Shown here: positions 57,401-64,000 of the stretch, piece after piece
Layout of the letters: every line of letters starts with the position of its first letter
Numbering within the stretch: position 1 is the stretch's first letter
DNA from: Siphonodentalium dalli
Taxonomy: Eukaryota; Mollusca; Scaphopoda; Gadilida; Siphonodentaliidae
Reading direction: 5' to 3'
DNA length: 64,000 nucleotides
Assembly: GCA_032622095.1 (NCBI GenBank)
Contig: CP136061.1
Location: 202,422,244-202,486,243, forward strand
The notes under the pieces: model-generated
The model's input: only the letters and a program-made list of their open reading frames with translations
Told to the model about the DNA's origin: nothing
Databases searched by the model: none
Position numbers and translations under genes: made by a program

Positions 57401-60400
57401 AGGAAACAGGACTGTTCTGTCAGCAAATGAAATAGACTCATTAAAATCTGAATCGGATCAATGTATTCTCAATTTGGAGAGGATTAAACCTTCATTGAGG
57501 CAATCTCGATACGATGAGTTGAATGGTTCATTTCAACTATTTAAGACATTTTTTTCAAATGAAGCTGAACCAAGACATGAATCAAGAACAGAAGTTAGTT
57601 CTTTAACGGAATCAGTTCCCAGAGGAAGAGGTTAGTATCAATTTATTTGAATCTTTTTTCAAATTTTAGGACAGAAAAGTAATATTTTACTCACCGGATA
57701 CCACTTGTTAGTTGTTGGATTGTTTAAAAATAAAACTAGAATGTTGATTGAACATATATACACACCCAGGGTTGCTGCTTGAGGGTCTCCTCATTGGGGG
57801 GGGGGGGTGTAATATAAATAAGTTTAACTGCGCCCCCCCCCCCCCCCCCTTGAAACATATCATACATCTCTGCTTTAAAATTTAGAAATTTGCATGTCAA
57901 TCTGTGTATGTAAAGCTTTATTTGCGCTTAAGCAACCATAGTTTACCGTGGTTAGCAATATTTTGTTGTAATTAAATGAATCTGATATCAAAAAGTGTAT
58001 TTTGAAGAAATGTTGTTGTTGTTGTTGTAACTTGATGATATGGGGACCGTCTGATTGGATTGAGTACCTTTAACCCTTTCTTTACTAAATATTCATTGAT
58101 GAGTAGTACCCCTTAGGATAATCCATTTATTATAGAATGGGTTAACATTCTTCAACGGAGCATACTGCTCTAGTACCGGAATATCAGTTTCAAACACTGA
58201 AGTAAGCACAAATTTCTTATATCACATATTATGCATGTTGCATCATCATGTGTGTCTCAAACTTCATACTGTTTTGTTTTTGTTTACACAGACCTTTATA
58301 TATTCTATCCTTTTTGAGTCGTTGGTTTTCATGATATGTTTGACTTTCCCATTCTTGGTGTTATAAAGTTTCAAGTTGATTCTACCTCTTGATGATGTCA
58401 ATACCTCTGAAAAATAGCAAAGTGAAAAAATAAAAGGAAACTCAAATAATTATCTAAGCATAAGAAATAGCTGTTTTCTTTCTACATAAATATAATAAGT
58501 ATGACTTCCAGTATGCATGCGCACATGTGAATGTATAGTAAACATGTTTCATGATTAAGTCACTAAAGTCACATTTCAGCCCTTTATCCTTTCTATACAT
58601 TTAAGGATGCAGTCACACCTCATCGTATATTCTGGTCGTTATCTAACGAAATCGGAATCCACAAAAGACAATGCACTTTGGGCAGAGCTCGATTTAACCA
58701 ATCACCGTGGTAACTCAATTCAGACAGGGATAGAGGGCGGGATCTACACCTGTTGATACTATAATGATTGACATCAGTGTTTTTTTTTCGGTGATAATTG
58801 ATTTAAGTATGCGGTACAACGGAACCCTTTGATATTTGTCGTCTTTTGTCAGTTAGATTTCCGGTTGGCTGCTTTGATGCATCTTGCTGTGTTTTAGTTG
58901 CATGTTATGAACAGTGGCCAAGTTGTATCAAACTTAAAGTCATCGTTATAACTCCACAGGTTAAAGTTGCGCACAAATCTATAAAGTATCGCTGACTCAG
59001 CTCTCAGACTAAATAAATAGCACAACCGCGAATATCACATCAAGTTTTAAAACTTGAATAACAGGATTGAGACATTCATTATGAAATTCGTTTTACTCAC
59101 ACCTTGAAGTATACCTGTTGGGCTCGCACAGATAGCCAATTATATTAAATGAGTTTTTATTTGTAGACGATGCTTAATATTACTACAAACCAATAATGAA
59201 ATTCATAGAGGATATCCACACTTTTTCAGTGGATATGGGTTATATCTCATGAGTGATGACAAATCATTGAATTTCCACGAGTGGCTTTAGCCACGAGTGT
59301 AAATTCAAATGTTTTATCATCACGAATGAGATTTAACCCATATCCACTGAAAAAGTGTGGATATTCTATTTATTATATACTTTAGTTACTTGCCTATGGC
59401 CCCCAATGAATGTCAATACATCAGAAATTTCAAGCTGACACATTATGCCCAAAAAAATAGTCCCATATTTAAAACACTCAAAAAGTATAGATTTTATATT
59501 TATTATATACTTTCGTTACTTGCCGATGGCCCCCAATGAATGTCAGTACATGATGTGTGCAGGAAATCATTCACTATGAAGTATAACCTGACTACACACA
59601 CGAGGATCCATACGGCGCAATAATACCAGTGAGATATTGATATCTCACTAGTGGGATATCACTTATATCTCACTGCTAAAACCTTATAATTCATGGGCAA
59701 GTATATAATAAAACTGGATATTCTGGGATGTTACCAATAAATTGGGATCATTTGAGCATGGCCTGTAGGATAAGCCTAAGGATAAAATCTAACAAACATC
59801 AAAAGAAACTAACAAATCTTAATATATTTCTTATTTAATGAACACATATCCGTTTCAGCATTTAATGTTATATACCAGTACTGTACTTCCTTGAAGCAGA
59901 CATAATTTGGGTAACATATAAATATCCGAATTATTATCTACTCGGAATATATTTGATACAATGTTAAAGGCAAGTGTATAGATGTACATAAATACAAACT
60001 TATTAAAATATACACCGGACCTAATGTAATGTGTAGTCAGGAAGGAGATTGATGTTGTTAATAATTGTAAATAGGCTAACCAATCACAATGCGACTATTA
60101 CTGACAACTTCTTTGAAGCCAGTATACACGCGTTGCACATACTTCAACAGGGAGGACAGTGTTGACATTGCAAACAGTGTCAAACTGACATCATTGCTAT
60201 AACTAGGTCAGCCGTGCACTTTTTCAGTGTCATGGAACTTGTTATAGTGCTATTTGCGCACTCTCTTGTCAAATATATCTGAGTACATGTCAGGAGGTTT
60301 ATATAGGGTACCGGTACTCACTCCCTGCATGCCATATACATGACTCGTGCTTGTGAATTAAAACACGTTTTGACTATATATAGTTGTGGCAATGACTGCT

Positions 60401-62001
60401 AAATGAAGCCATACCAAGATTCATCAAGGAAAGTTAATAAACACTGTAAACCTAATAAATAAATGCACCCAATAAATAGTCATAGTCCTATACTCTAGTA
60501 TGCGGTGATGTTTACGATTTTACCGGCCCAACACCCATGAATATATTCCGCAAATTTTCCAGAAAGAGGTCCGCATGCATTCAAATTCCGATAACGTTGG
60601 GGTGAATTCCGCAATTATTTCCGAAAGAGGAAACTCAAATTCCGATAACTTTATGGTGAATTCCGCTATTATTTCCGCAAGTTCCGAAAACGTCTGACGT
60701 ATTCCGAAAAAAATCCGCAAACGTCGTCTTCTTTTCCGCAAAACTTAGCGCTATTTTCCGAAAGAAGGAACGTAATTTCCGCAAAATTTACGGAAACAGC
60801 TTTCCAGAAATTGTTCATAACGTCATTTTTTTTCGGAATTCCGCAAAGACTTTTGAGACGCTCCCTTAGGGGTCCCCACTATGTGTTTTAATTACTAAAT
60901 GTGAGCAAAGCGCATACAGGGGCAACAGCTCACTCCAATGCTGAACTAGAGGTGTGACTGTCCCAATGGGACTACGGATACCCCCCTTTTTTAAAAATAC
61001 TAAGATGTTTCACATGTCAGTAAACATTTAGTTAAAATAATAAAATAACGGTTCCCATTGCAGGTGTACAACCATAACCCTAATCTTAAACCTATTGACC
61101 AAAAATTGTAGGAATAAAAGCTTGGACAAAATTATGTATGTTGCGAAAAAAAATTCTAAGTCGAAAAAGGGGAATAACTCCACACAAAAAATGTCGGACA
61201 GACGTCATAATTGCAGGTGCACAGGTTCCCATGGTAATAAATATCAGTGCCAAGATTAAAAAACATTGACCGAAAAATGTAGGAATAAAAGCTCGGACAA
61301 AATTATGCATGTTGCAAAAAAAGTTTCTAAGTTGAAAAAGGGGGATAACTCCACCAAAAAATGTCGGACAGATGTCATAATCGCAGGTGCACAAGTTCCA
61401 ATGGTACTAAATATCTGTGCCACGTTTTAAAAAAATTGACCAAAAAATGTAGGAATAAAAGCTCGAACAAAAGTATACATGTTGCGAAAATTTTGTAGTC
61501 GAAAAAGGGGTGATAACTCAAAAAAATAATGTCCGACAGACGTCATAATCGCAGGTGCACAGGTTCCCATGGTGGTTGATGTCTGTGCCAAGTTTCACGG
61601 AAATTGATCAAAAAACGACAGAAAAACTCCGGACAAATTTGTGTCCACGGACGGACGACGGACGGACGACGGACGGACAAGCTGACTCCAGTATACCCCC
61701 CCTAACTTCGTTGCCGGGGGTATAATAAAGTACTTTTATAACTGAATGAGAAAATCCATTTAGTATAGAAAGGGTTAAGCTGAATAAAATAACTTAACTG
61801 TGAACCATGCGATGATAATAACTCGGCTTGAAGCTTACCATTGGTTTTCCTGAGATACACAAGGAGGTCGTAATTATCCACAACTTTGCCCTGGAAGGAT
61901 CGTACAATTTTCCCAGATCGAAGGTCAATCAACTTGAGTTTCCGAACAATGAACACCAACACAAGGAAGTTATCCAAAGGCCAAAGATGCAATGCATGGC
62001 T
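42328..62001 (-). CDS. WD40-repeat (beta-propeller) protein, C-terminal part, 7 exons; possibly NWD-type
   Basis: Exons on the minus strand, in transcript order, are 62001-61839, 58406-58294, 56397-56151, 52375-52196, 46129-45963, 44686-44542 and 42476-42328. They give 387 residues and a stop, and all phases match. Repeated propeller-blade signatures are visible: KLKLIDLRSGKI (residues 21-32), NLKLYNTKNGKV (65-76), GPIFIFDLKKY (107-117), DVIRKYDCKTGKV (225-237), SIRIWDKTSF (270-279) and VVTWKL (313-318). Each ends a blade, as the WD dipeptide region does. The last exon gives an acidic tail. Large invertebrate NACHT-WD proteins have such C-terminal propellers, but no NACHT domain is in the window, so that assignment is a guess. 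The gene is convergent with reelin. Confidence 0.8.
42512..42590. mobile_element. Pogo/Tigger-like fragment (CAGTAAAACCTCTC terminus)
   Basis: TACAGTAAAACCTCTCCAAA is followed by CCGAACACACCC and later the inverted GGTTTAGAGAGGTGTTTGG, a short foldback. It lies about 36 bp upstream, in gene sense, of the last WD40 exon. Confidence 0.45.
42710..43262. repeat. Dispersed element ending CGGGGAACAATA
   Basis: It begins near GCTGACCAAAATGTCCCCCA and ends TATAGTCCTCCGATGGAATG then TCGGGGAACAATA. It holds two units with GACTGGAAAATGACGGA / GACTGGAATATGACGGA. Related to the 46171 and 50690 elements by its ends. Confidence 0.6.
43691..44027. mobile_element. TTAA-type element, ACCTCTTCGCTGC family
   Basis: The left end is CTAACCTCTTCGCTGCTATG and the right end AGCAGCGAAGAGGTTAA. 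The right TTAA is intact; the left one is changed to TCTAA. It is intronic in the WD40 gene. Confidence 0.72.
44211..44508. mobile_element. hAT-like MITE, CAGGCCTG family
   Basis: It starts CAAGCCTCAAAATA, contains GTTTCTCTATATCCCC and the foldback block, and ends near GTCCAGACGATATTT. It lies 34 bp downstream, in transcript sense, of the donor of WD40 exon 44686-44542. Confidence 0.6.
44542..44686 (-). CDS. WD40-protein exon 6 of window
   Basis: It encodes EILFSKDGKYIITVLNEPAQ and VVTWKLCGAD, a full blade with VVTW at the WD position. The acceptor is TTTTTTCACAG. It ends in phase 1 at GTACCG. Confidence 0.87.
45963..46129 (-). CDS. WD40-protein exon 5 of window (canonical WD blade)
   Basis: It encodes KVLKRMEKHRAF, HVLSYSTQNEENSIRIWDKT and FADVASFTFDTS. 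IRIWD is the clearest WD40 signature in the gene. The acceptor is AACTTTCAG and the donor GTGAGT, phase 0. Confidence 0.87.
46171..47767. repeat. 1.6-kb dispersed element of about 145-bp degenerate tandem units
   Basis: It starts CAATAAAAGGCCGCTCGGCC. Units carry AAAGGGCCATAACTCTCGCA, ATTCGAACTTGACCTGTAT, CATACCAAATTTAATTT and GTTATCATCCGGAAACC. It ends with ACGGACGGTGCGACGGACGG and TTTCGGGGGACAATTAG. At least eight units are visible, and an internal GTCCTCCGAACCCG junction at 47413 suggests two fused copies. Confidence 0.75.
47772..47904. mobile_element. Tc1/mariner-type MITE, shortened left arm
   Basis: The ends are CAGTAATGCCTTAATTAATT and GATTAATTAGAGCATTACTG, with TA flanking on the right. 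Confidence 0.8.
48041..48517. mobile_element. TTAAAG-type foldback element
   Basis: The ends are TTAAAGGTACTCAACCCG and CGGGTTGAGTACCTTTAA. Long inverted arms include ATTTGATTCGAGTCGAGG / CCTCAACTCGAATCAAAT. A truncated relative ends at 58073. Confidence 0.83.
48520..50340. other. Intronic stretch of the WD40 gene, nothing recognised
   Basis: It lies in the 6-kb intron between exons 52196 and 46129. AT-rich; no ORF over 60 codons and no clear terminal repeats, apart from a block near 48790-48850 shared with 34375-34445. Confidence 0.5.
50345..50635. mobile_element. Tc1/mariner-type MITE with duplicated left arm
   Basis: The block ATTATGGGTAACTTTTCAGG to TCATCGG occurs twice in direct order at the left, before the normal inverted right arm. 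The ends are CAGTAATGGCCGAAC and TTTAGGGCATTACTG. Confidence 0.82.
50690..51435. repeat. Dispersed element related to 46171-47767
   Basis: It starts GAATAAAAAGTCGGTGGACC, contains GTTATCATCCGGAAACCAAA and CATAACTCTAGGAAAGATC, and ends with GGACGGACGGGACGCATGG and TTTGTCGGGGAACAATA. Confidence 0.7.
51658..51795. mobile_element. Tc1/mariner-type MITE, right end missing
   Basis: It starts CAGTAATACCCGAAG and carries the usual arms up to GAATGGCAACAAGCCTGT, then unrelated sequence follows. Confidence 0.75.
52040..52191. mobile_element. TTAA-type MITE fragment, CTTCCRTGACTG family, at a splice donor
   Basis: One palindromic module is followed by CAGTCATGAAGGGTTAA. The terminal TTAA (52188-52191) directly abuts GTAATT, the donor of the WD40 exon ending at 52196. 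Confidence 0.72.
52196..52375 (-). CDS. WD40-protein exon 4 of window
   Basis: It encodes an acidic linker (KIYDEEDF), then DAVYGFDVAKFLPDGNILAN and DDVIRKYDCKT. The blade reads FLPDGNILA...VIRKYD. It enters with two bases of an Asp codon and ends in phase 1 at GTAATT. The TTAA of a MITE end overlaps the donor hexamer. Confidence 0.85.
52429..52829. mobile_element. TTAA-type (piggyBac-like) MITE, ACCCAACA family
   Basis: An inverse-orientation relative of the 29984 copy. The ends are TTAACCCTTTACCCAAC and TGTTGGGTAAAGGGTTAA, with TTAA on both sides. It starts about 54 bp upstream, in gene sense, of WD40 exon 52375-52196. Confidence 0.88.
53340..53545. mobile_element. Tc1/mariner-type foldback MITE, complete
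   Basis: The ends are CAGTAATGCCCTAATAATCG and CGATTATTTAGGGCATTACTG, with TA on both sides. The arms meet at GGAAAGCTGAGAGCTTTCC. Confidence 0.87.
54086..55479. mobile_element. TTAA-type MITE (outer element) interrupted by another TTAA element
   Basis: It starts TTAACCCTTTCACGACTGG and ends ATCATGAAAGGGTTAA. Two palindromic modules lie at 54130-54300. At CTTTAA (54310) the family sequence stops and resumes at 55439 as TTAACGCTGCACCAG; the 8174 copy reads CTTTAATGCTGCACC without a break. Confidence 0.82.
54311..55438. mobile_element. Nested 1.13-kb TTAA-flanked element with internal duplication
   Basis: The ends are CTCGTTTGGGACG and CGTCCTAAACGAG, inverted repeats, with TTAA on each side (54307-54310 and 55439-55442). 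It contains two related 230-bp halves around 54410-54650 and 54780-55040 (shared TCAGACCATTTG, CTATAAATCTTC, GACATTTTGAATCAAAT). Near the right end are two copies of AAACGGATATATCCGTTT. No ORF is evident. Confidence 0.88.
55611..56138. mobile_element. TTAAAG-type MITE (about 530 bp)
   Basis: The ends are TTAAAGATACGGGC and GCCCGTGCCTTTAA. It is nearly identical over its length to 63130-63659 (shared TAAACAAAAGCAAAAAACGT and ATAAAGAGCG). TTAA at both edges suggests a piggyBac-like insertion. It ends 13 bp from the donor of a WD40 exon. Confidence 0.85.
56151..56397 (-). CDS. WD40-protein exon 3 of window
   Basis: The acceptor is CTTTTTTCAG, phase 0. It encodes NPAETICCAVTDEGPIFIFD and a second blade, GGHTCLLTDDYHILLLENC. 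It ends in phase 1 at GTACTA. A TTAAAG-type 528-bp MITE ends 13 bp beyond the donor, and a CAGGCCTG-type MITE begins about 17 bp before the acceptor. Confidence 0.83.
56417..57060. mobile_element. Cluster of hAT-like MITE copies, CAGGCCTG family
   Basis: It starts CAGGCCTGAAAATATA. Several GAGGTCCCCAGAGGGTGAAT blocks follow, with internal ends CAAGCCTTG (about 56452) and CAAGGCTTG (about 56648). A further partial copy lies at 56840-57060. Nested or tandem insertions are likely. Confidence 0.6.
57070..57160. repeat. TTTGCGCTTAAGCGCAAA palindromes
   Basis: Two good TTGCGCTTAAGCGCAA palindromes lie at 57120-57156, with a degenerate one (GCACTTAGGCGCAA) just before. A half-copy, TTTGCGCTTAAGC, lies at 57921. 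They bracket the orphan ORF at 57318. Confidence 0.7.
57318..57632 (+). CDS. Orphan ORF, possible first exon of an unrecognised gene or transposon protein
   Basis: It opens with ATG (MDPAQINQILTTMSRIVRNC) and runs 105 residues without repeat character. Composition is balanced, with helix-like stretches (NEIDSLKSESDQCILNLERI). The stop TAG lies inside a possible donor, AG|GTTAGT at 57630/57631, so it could be a spliced first exon. It lies antisense in an intron of the WD40 gene. Short TGCGCTTAAGC repeats flank it at 57120-57157 and 57921-57934. I do not recognise the family with certainty. An N-terminal exon of a transposon-encoded protein is one option. Confidence 0.45.
57797..57852. repeat. 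Adjacent poly-G and poly-C tracts
   Basis: A G run (about 57797-57808) and a C run (57833-57850) flank 25 bases (including ATATAAATAAGTTTAACTGC), able to form a hairpin. Low-complexity sequence of uncertain true length. Confidence 0.7.
58070..58145. mobile_element. 76-bp minimal TTAA-type element
   Basis: It starts TTAACCCTTTCTTTACTAAA and ends TTTATTATAGAATGGGTTAA, with TTAA at both edges. Its left TTAA is shared with the right end of another TTAA family (GAGTACCTTTAA). Confidence 0.65.
58294..58406 (-). CDS. WD40-protein exon 2 of window
   Basis: A 113-bp exon with no ORF long enough to stand out alone. It was found by its acceptor (CTATTTTTCAG), its phase and its sequence. It reads VLTSSRGRINLKLYNTKNGK and then KVKHIMKTNDSKRIEYIK, a typical propeller strand with YNTKNGK in place of WD. 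It takes two bases to finish a Glu codon and ends in phase 0. The donor GTCTGT is weak. Confidence 0.75.
59170..59700. repeat. Foldback element followed by a 130-bp direct duplication
   Basis: ATATCCACACTTTTTCAGTG (59212) pairs with CACTGAAAAAGTGTGGATAT (59345-59364) around TGGCTTTAGCCA. Next, TATTTATTATATACTTT starts at 59367 and 59497, a 130-bp repeat containing GGCCCCCAATGAATGTCA. At 59630-59690 a short GATATCTCACTAG palindrome lies near the right edge. Confidence 0.75.
60535..60850. repeat. Cluster of TTCCGMAA-like motifs
   Basis: More than fifteen copies of ATTCCGCAA / TTTCCGAAA / TTCCGATAA occur in 315 bp, with variable spacing of 10-30 bp, nearly all in the same orientation. The block is GC-richer than its surroundings. 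Confidence 0.65.
60946..61726. repeat. Reverse-orientation copy of the GTCCGTCCGTCC element
   Basis: It begins CTAGAGGTGTGACTGTCCC and ends ACTTCGTTGCCGGGGGTATA. Unit order and number match 35600-36391 in reverse complement. It lies in the first visible intron of the WD40 gene. Confidence 0.85.
61839..62001 (-). CDS. WD40-protein exon 1 of window
   Basis: The acceptor TTGATTCCAG is followed by AGC CAT GCA, phase 0. It reads LHLWPLDNFLVLVFIVRKLKLIDLRSGK and ends in phase 1 at the strong donor GTAAGC. The frame stays open about 50 bp beyond this donor, but that extension runs into a TTAA-type repeat. The phase fits the next exon only if this donor is used. Upstream exons must lie right of the window. 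Confidence 0.8.
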
Positions 62002-62623
62002 CTGGAATCAAGAAGAAAATATGAAGCTGATTAAAAGTAATGGAAAAAAATGCTATGTATTGTTATGTTCATGAAACGTTTTGCATTGTTCCCTATTTAA
62101 AGCTATTCCACATGGCATGTGCCATGCGGGAATCATGTGAATCTGCTAATTATAAGACACAGGATGCATTGAGAGCTTCAAAATGGTGAAAGAACAGTTA
62201 TGAACCACGACTCCTGTCTCGCCAGAGACACCACTGCTGGATTAGATATCTGTTCTAAGTTGGTGGTGAGGTCACCTGTGAATCCCGATTCACAAGTGAA
62301 TGATCAAGTGATTGTGTCAATTGCATTGACATAAAATGACTAATTATACCCTATTGAAATTTGAGCACTTTCAGTTCTTGAATGGCCATTTGTCAGATTC
62401 AAGACTATTGCAGACCTTCAACAGCCAACGGGCATTTAATTTTTTTATTCAACAGAATATTTGTACATAATTTTCTATTTTCTATCCATTTATCTCATAG
62501 AGTTTCAGTGATTTAGAGGGACAGCAATAATTACATAGTTTAAAGAACAAAATGACATTCTATGATATTTATTAGTCTAGGTAATGTCTCGGTTATGTCA
62601 CATTTGATATTTTACACTTTTTT

Positions 62624-63099
62624 CAGGACGTCTGAAAATGTGCTGCCGAATATTTGCAGAATGAGGTTCCCAGAGGGTGAATTTAGTGATGCTACCCCAC
62701 ACAGCAGCCTAGCATCACTAAGCTAAATTCACATTATGGGGACGTCTTTCTGCTTTAAAGGCCTCATCTCTTGAAAGTATCTTTATTACCAAATTAACAA
62801 GTTTTTTAAGTTTCTTTAGAAACTTCTTAGAAAGTTTCTCCTTCTTTTTTAGTTTAGTTTCTCTATATCCCCAAACTGACAGACGATCAACACAATGCAT
62901 AATGACAATCACAATCTTCACCATCTGGGAACTTCAATCCGAGTCTATAATATGTCTCCCATAGCAGATGATGCCATACAAAATGAGGTCCCCATAGGAT
63001 GAATTTGGTGATTCTAGCTCACTGCCAGGGGTAGAATCACTAAATTAACCCTCTGGGGACCTCATTCTGCAAATGTCCAGCACCAAAATTTCAGGCCTG
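62624..63099. mobile_element. hAT-like MITE, CAGGCCTG family
   Basis: It runs from CAGGACGTCTGAAAATG to AAATTTCAGGCCTG. The internal blocks are those of the 3403 copy, in the same order. No clear target duplication was found. Confidence 0.65.
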
Positions 63100-63129
63100 A
63101 CCAAAGCCAATGCTGATGAAAATAATATA

Positions 63130-63659
63130 TTAAAGATACGGGCGACGTTGGCGGTGGGTATGCTGTTAAAATATTCACCTCCATCAAAAACCGCCATAAA
63201 CAGAAAGAATAGTAAAATATAGACAGACCTTGTTCTTATACCAATCAGAAATATGGCATAAACAGTATGTTATTGTCAAAATGTTTTTCCTTAGTTATGT
63301 AAACAAAAGCAAAAAACGTTACAGAACCTGGCTTTTGTTTAGATCCGGATATGGTAAACATAAAGAGCGTTATTTGTTACTGTTTTCCTGATATGGAAAT
63401 AATAAAGAGCGTTTATATCATTTGTGTGTGATTAACCAATAGAATTGCGCAGTGTTATGTAAACAGAAGCAAAACTTCTGTAACACGAGCAGGTTCTTGT
63501 TTACATACACCATCGTACTTCTTGACGACAATATACTATTTACGTGCTGATTATGTTTGGCATATGAATAAAAATTATATATATTTTAATATTCCTTCTG
63601 TTGATGGCGATTTGAACAAATATGAATATTTCTGCAACGAACGCTGCCCGCACCTTTAA
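63130..63659. mobile_element. TTAAAG-type MITE, second copy
   Basis: The ends are TTAAAGATACGGGC and GCCCGCACCTTTAA. It is 530 bp and colinear with the 55611 copy, with scattered substitutions and small indels. The close similarity suggests relatively recent spread. Confidence 0.85.
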
Positions 63660-63698
63660 GGCTGTTGTAACTGGGGGTATGGAACCTTGAATACATCT

Positions 63699-64000
63699 TT
63701 AACCCTTTCTTTCTGAATGGAATCTCCTGCTCAGCTAAAAAAGTATACATTGGAATGGTCTATTAGTCATTTGGAGGGATATAATATAAGCAGAAGGATA
63801 CAGTAATGCCCTAAGTAATCGACTCCTTAAACACAGCAGAATTATGGGTAACTTTTCAGGATTTAGTCGGAAATATGGCTTGTTGCCATTCATCGGAAAG
63901 CTCTCGGGGAGAGCTTTCCGATGAATGGCAACAAGTTATATTTCGATTACTTAGGGCATTACTGTACCTATTCATTCGTGGTAAAATTTCAGATAGTAAG
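63699..64000. mobile_element. TTAA-type element (ACTAAATGGATTCTC family) interrupted by a Tc1-type MITE and cut by the window edge
   Basis: It starts TTAACCCTTTCTTTCTGAAT, runs to CAGAAGGATA at 63800, and resumes after the MITE as TACCTATTCATTCGTGGTAA, which matches GGATTCATATTTATTGGTGG of the 11617 copy. Confidence 0.7.
63801..63964. mobile_element. Tc1/mariner-type MITE nested in a TTAA-type element
   Basis: The ends are CAGTAATGCCCTAAGTAATC and GATTACTTAGGGCATTACTG, flanked by TA on both sides. The host sequence resumes directly afterwards. Confidence 0.85.

Larger units (their letters stand above)
61002..63129. other. Right flank of the first visible WD40 exon, no further exon found
   Basis: Apart from the GTCC-type repeat, the exon at 62001-61839 and a hAT-like MITE at 62624-63099, nothing is recognised here. 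I searched 62002-64000 on the minus strand for a phase-0-ending upstream exon with propeller character and found none, so it should lie beyond the window. Confidence 0.4.

Noticed and set aside
61790-61838. Extension of WD40 exon 62001-61839 by about 50 bp (KLQAELLSSHGSQLS)
   Set aside because: The frame is open, but a strong GTAAGC donor precedes it, the next exon's phase requires that donor, and the frame soon enters a TTAA-type repeat.

Overview
The window is AT-rich animal DNA with spliced genes, GT-AG introns of about 0.6 to 6 kb and very dense short non-autonomous DNA transposons. No bacterial operons, rRNA, tRNA or CRISPR structures were seen. The gene content (a reelin and a WD-repeat protein) and the repeat style (foldback MITEs, and GTCCGTCCGTC-type elements) suggest a marine invertebrate, most likely a lophotrochozoan such as a mollusc. 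No species can be named from sequence alone.

Left part (1-28071, + strand): fourteen exons encode the last 971 residues of a reelin. They cover the EGF-like modules and flanking subrepeats of reelin repeats 6, 7 and 8, followed by a short basic C-terminal tail. All splice phases join without a break, so the gene looks intact. Earlier exons lie off the left edge.

Middle part (28072-42327): a gene-poor region between two convergent genes. It holds DNA-transposon copies, a decayed LINE 3' end, a 380-bp tandem array with an inverted partner, and a duplicated degenerate-triplet block.

Right part (42328-62001, - strand): seven phase-compatible exons encode the C-terminal 387 residues of a WD40-propeller protein that ends in an acidic tail. 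It may be an NWD-type (NACHT and WD repeat) protein, but the N-terminus is outside the window. One orphan ATG-initiated ORF (57318-57632, + strand) lies inside one of its introns.

Mobile DNA: four main groups are visible. (1) Elements with TTAACCCTTT-like or TTAAAG-like ends flanked by TTAA (piggyBac-like). (2) Foldback elements with CAGTAATGCCC ends flanked by TA (Tc1/mariner-like). (3) Elements with CAGGCCTG-like ends and 8-bp target duplications (hAT-like). (4) A separate 1.13-kb hAT-like element with perfect GAATGTGA duplications. Several lie within 4 to 50 bp of splice sites, and three nested insertions can be read directly. The most unusual single locus is a 63-bp minisatellite at 3826-4520. 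It repeats a reelin 3' splice site together with the first part of its exon, giving eleven acceptor-like sites in a row.
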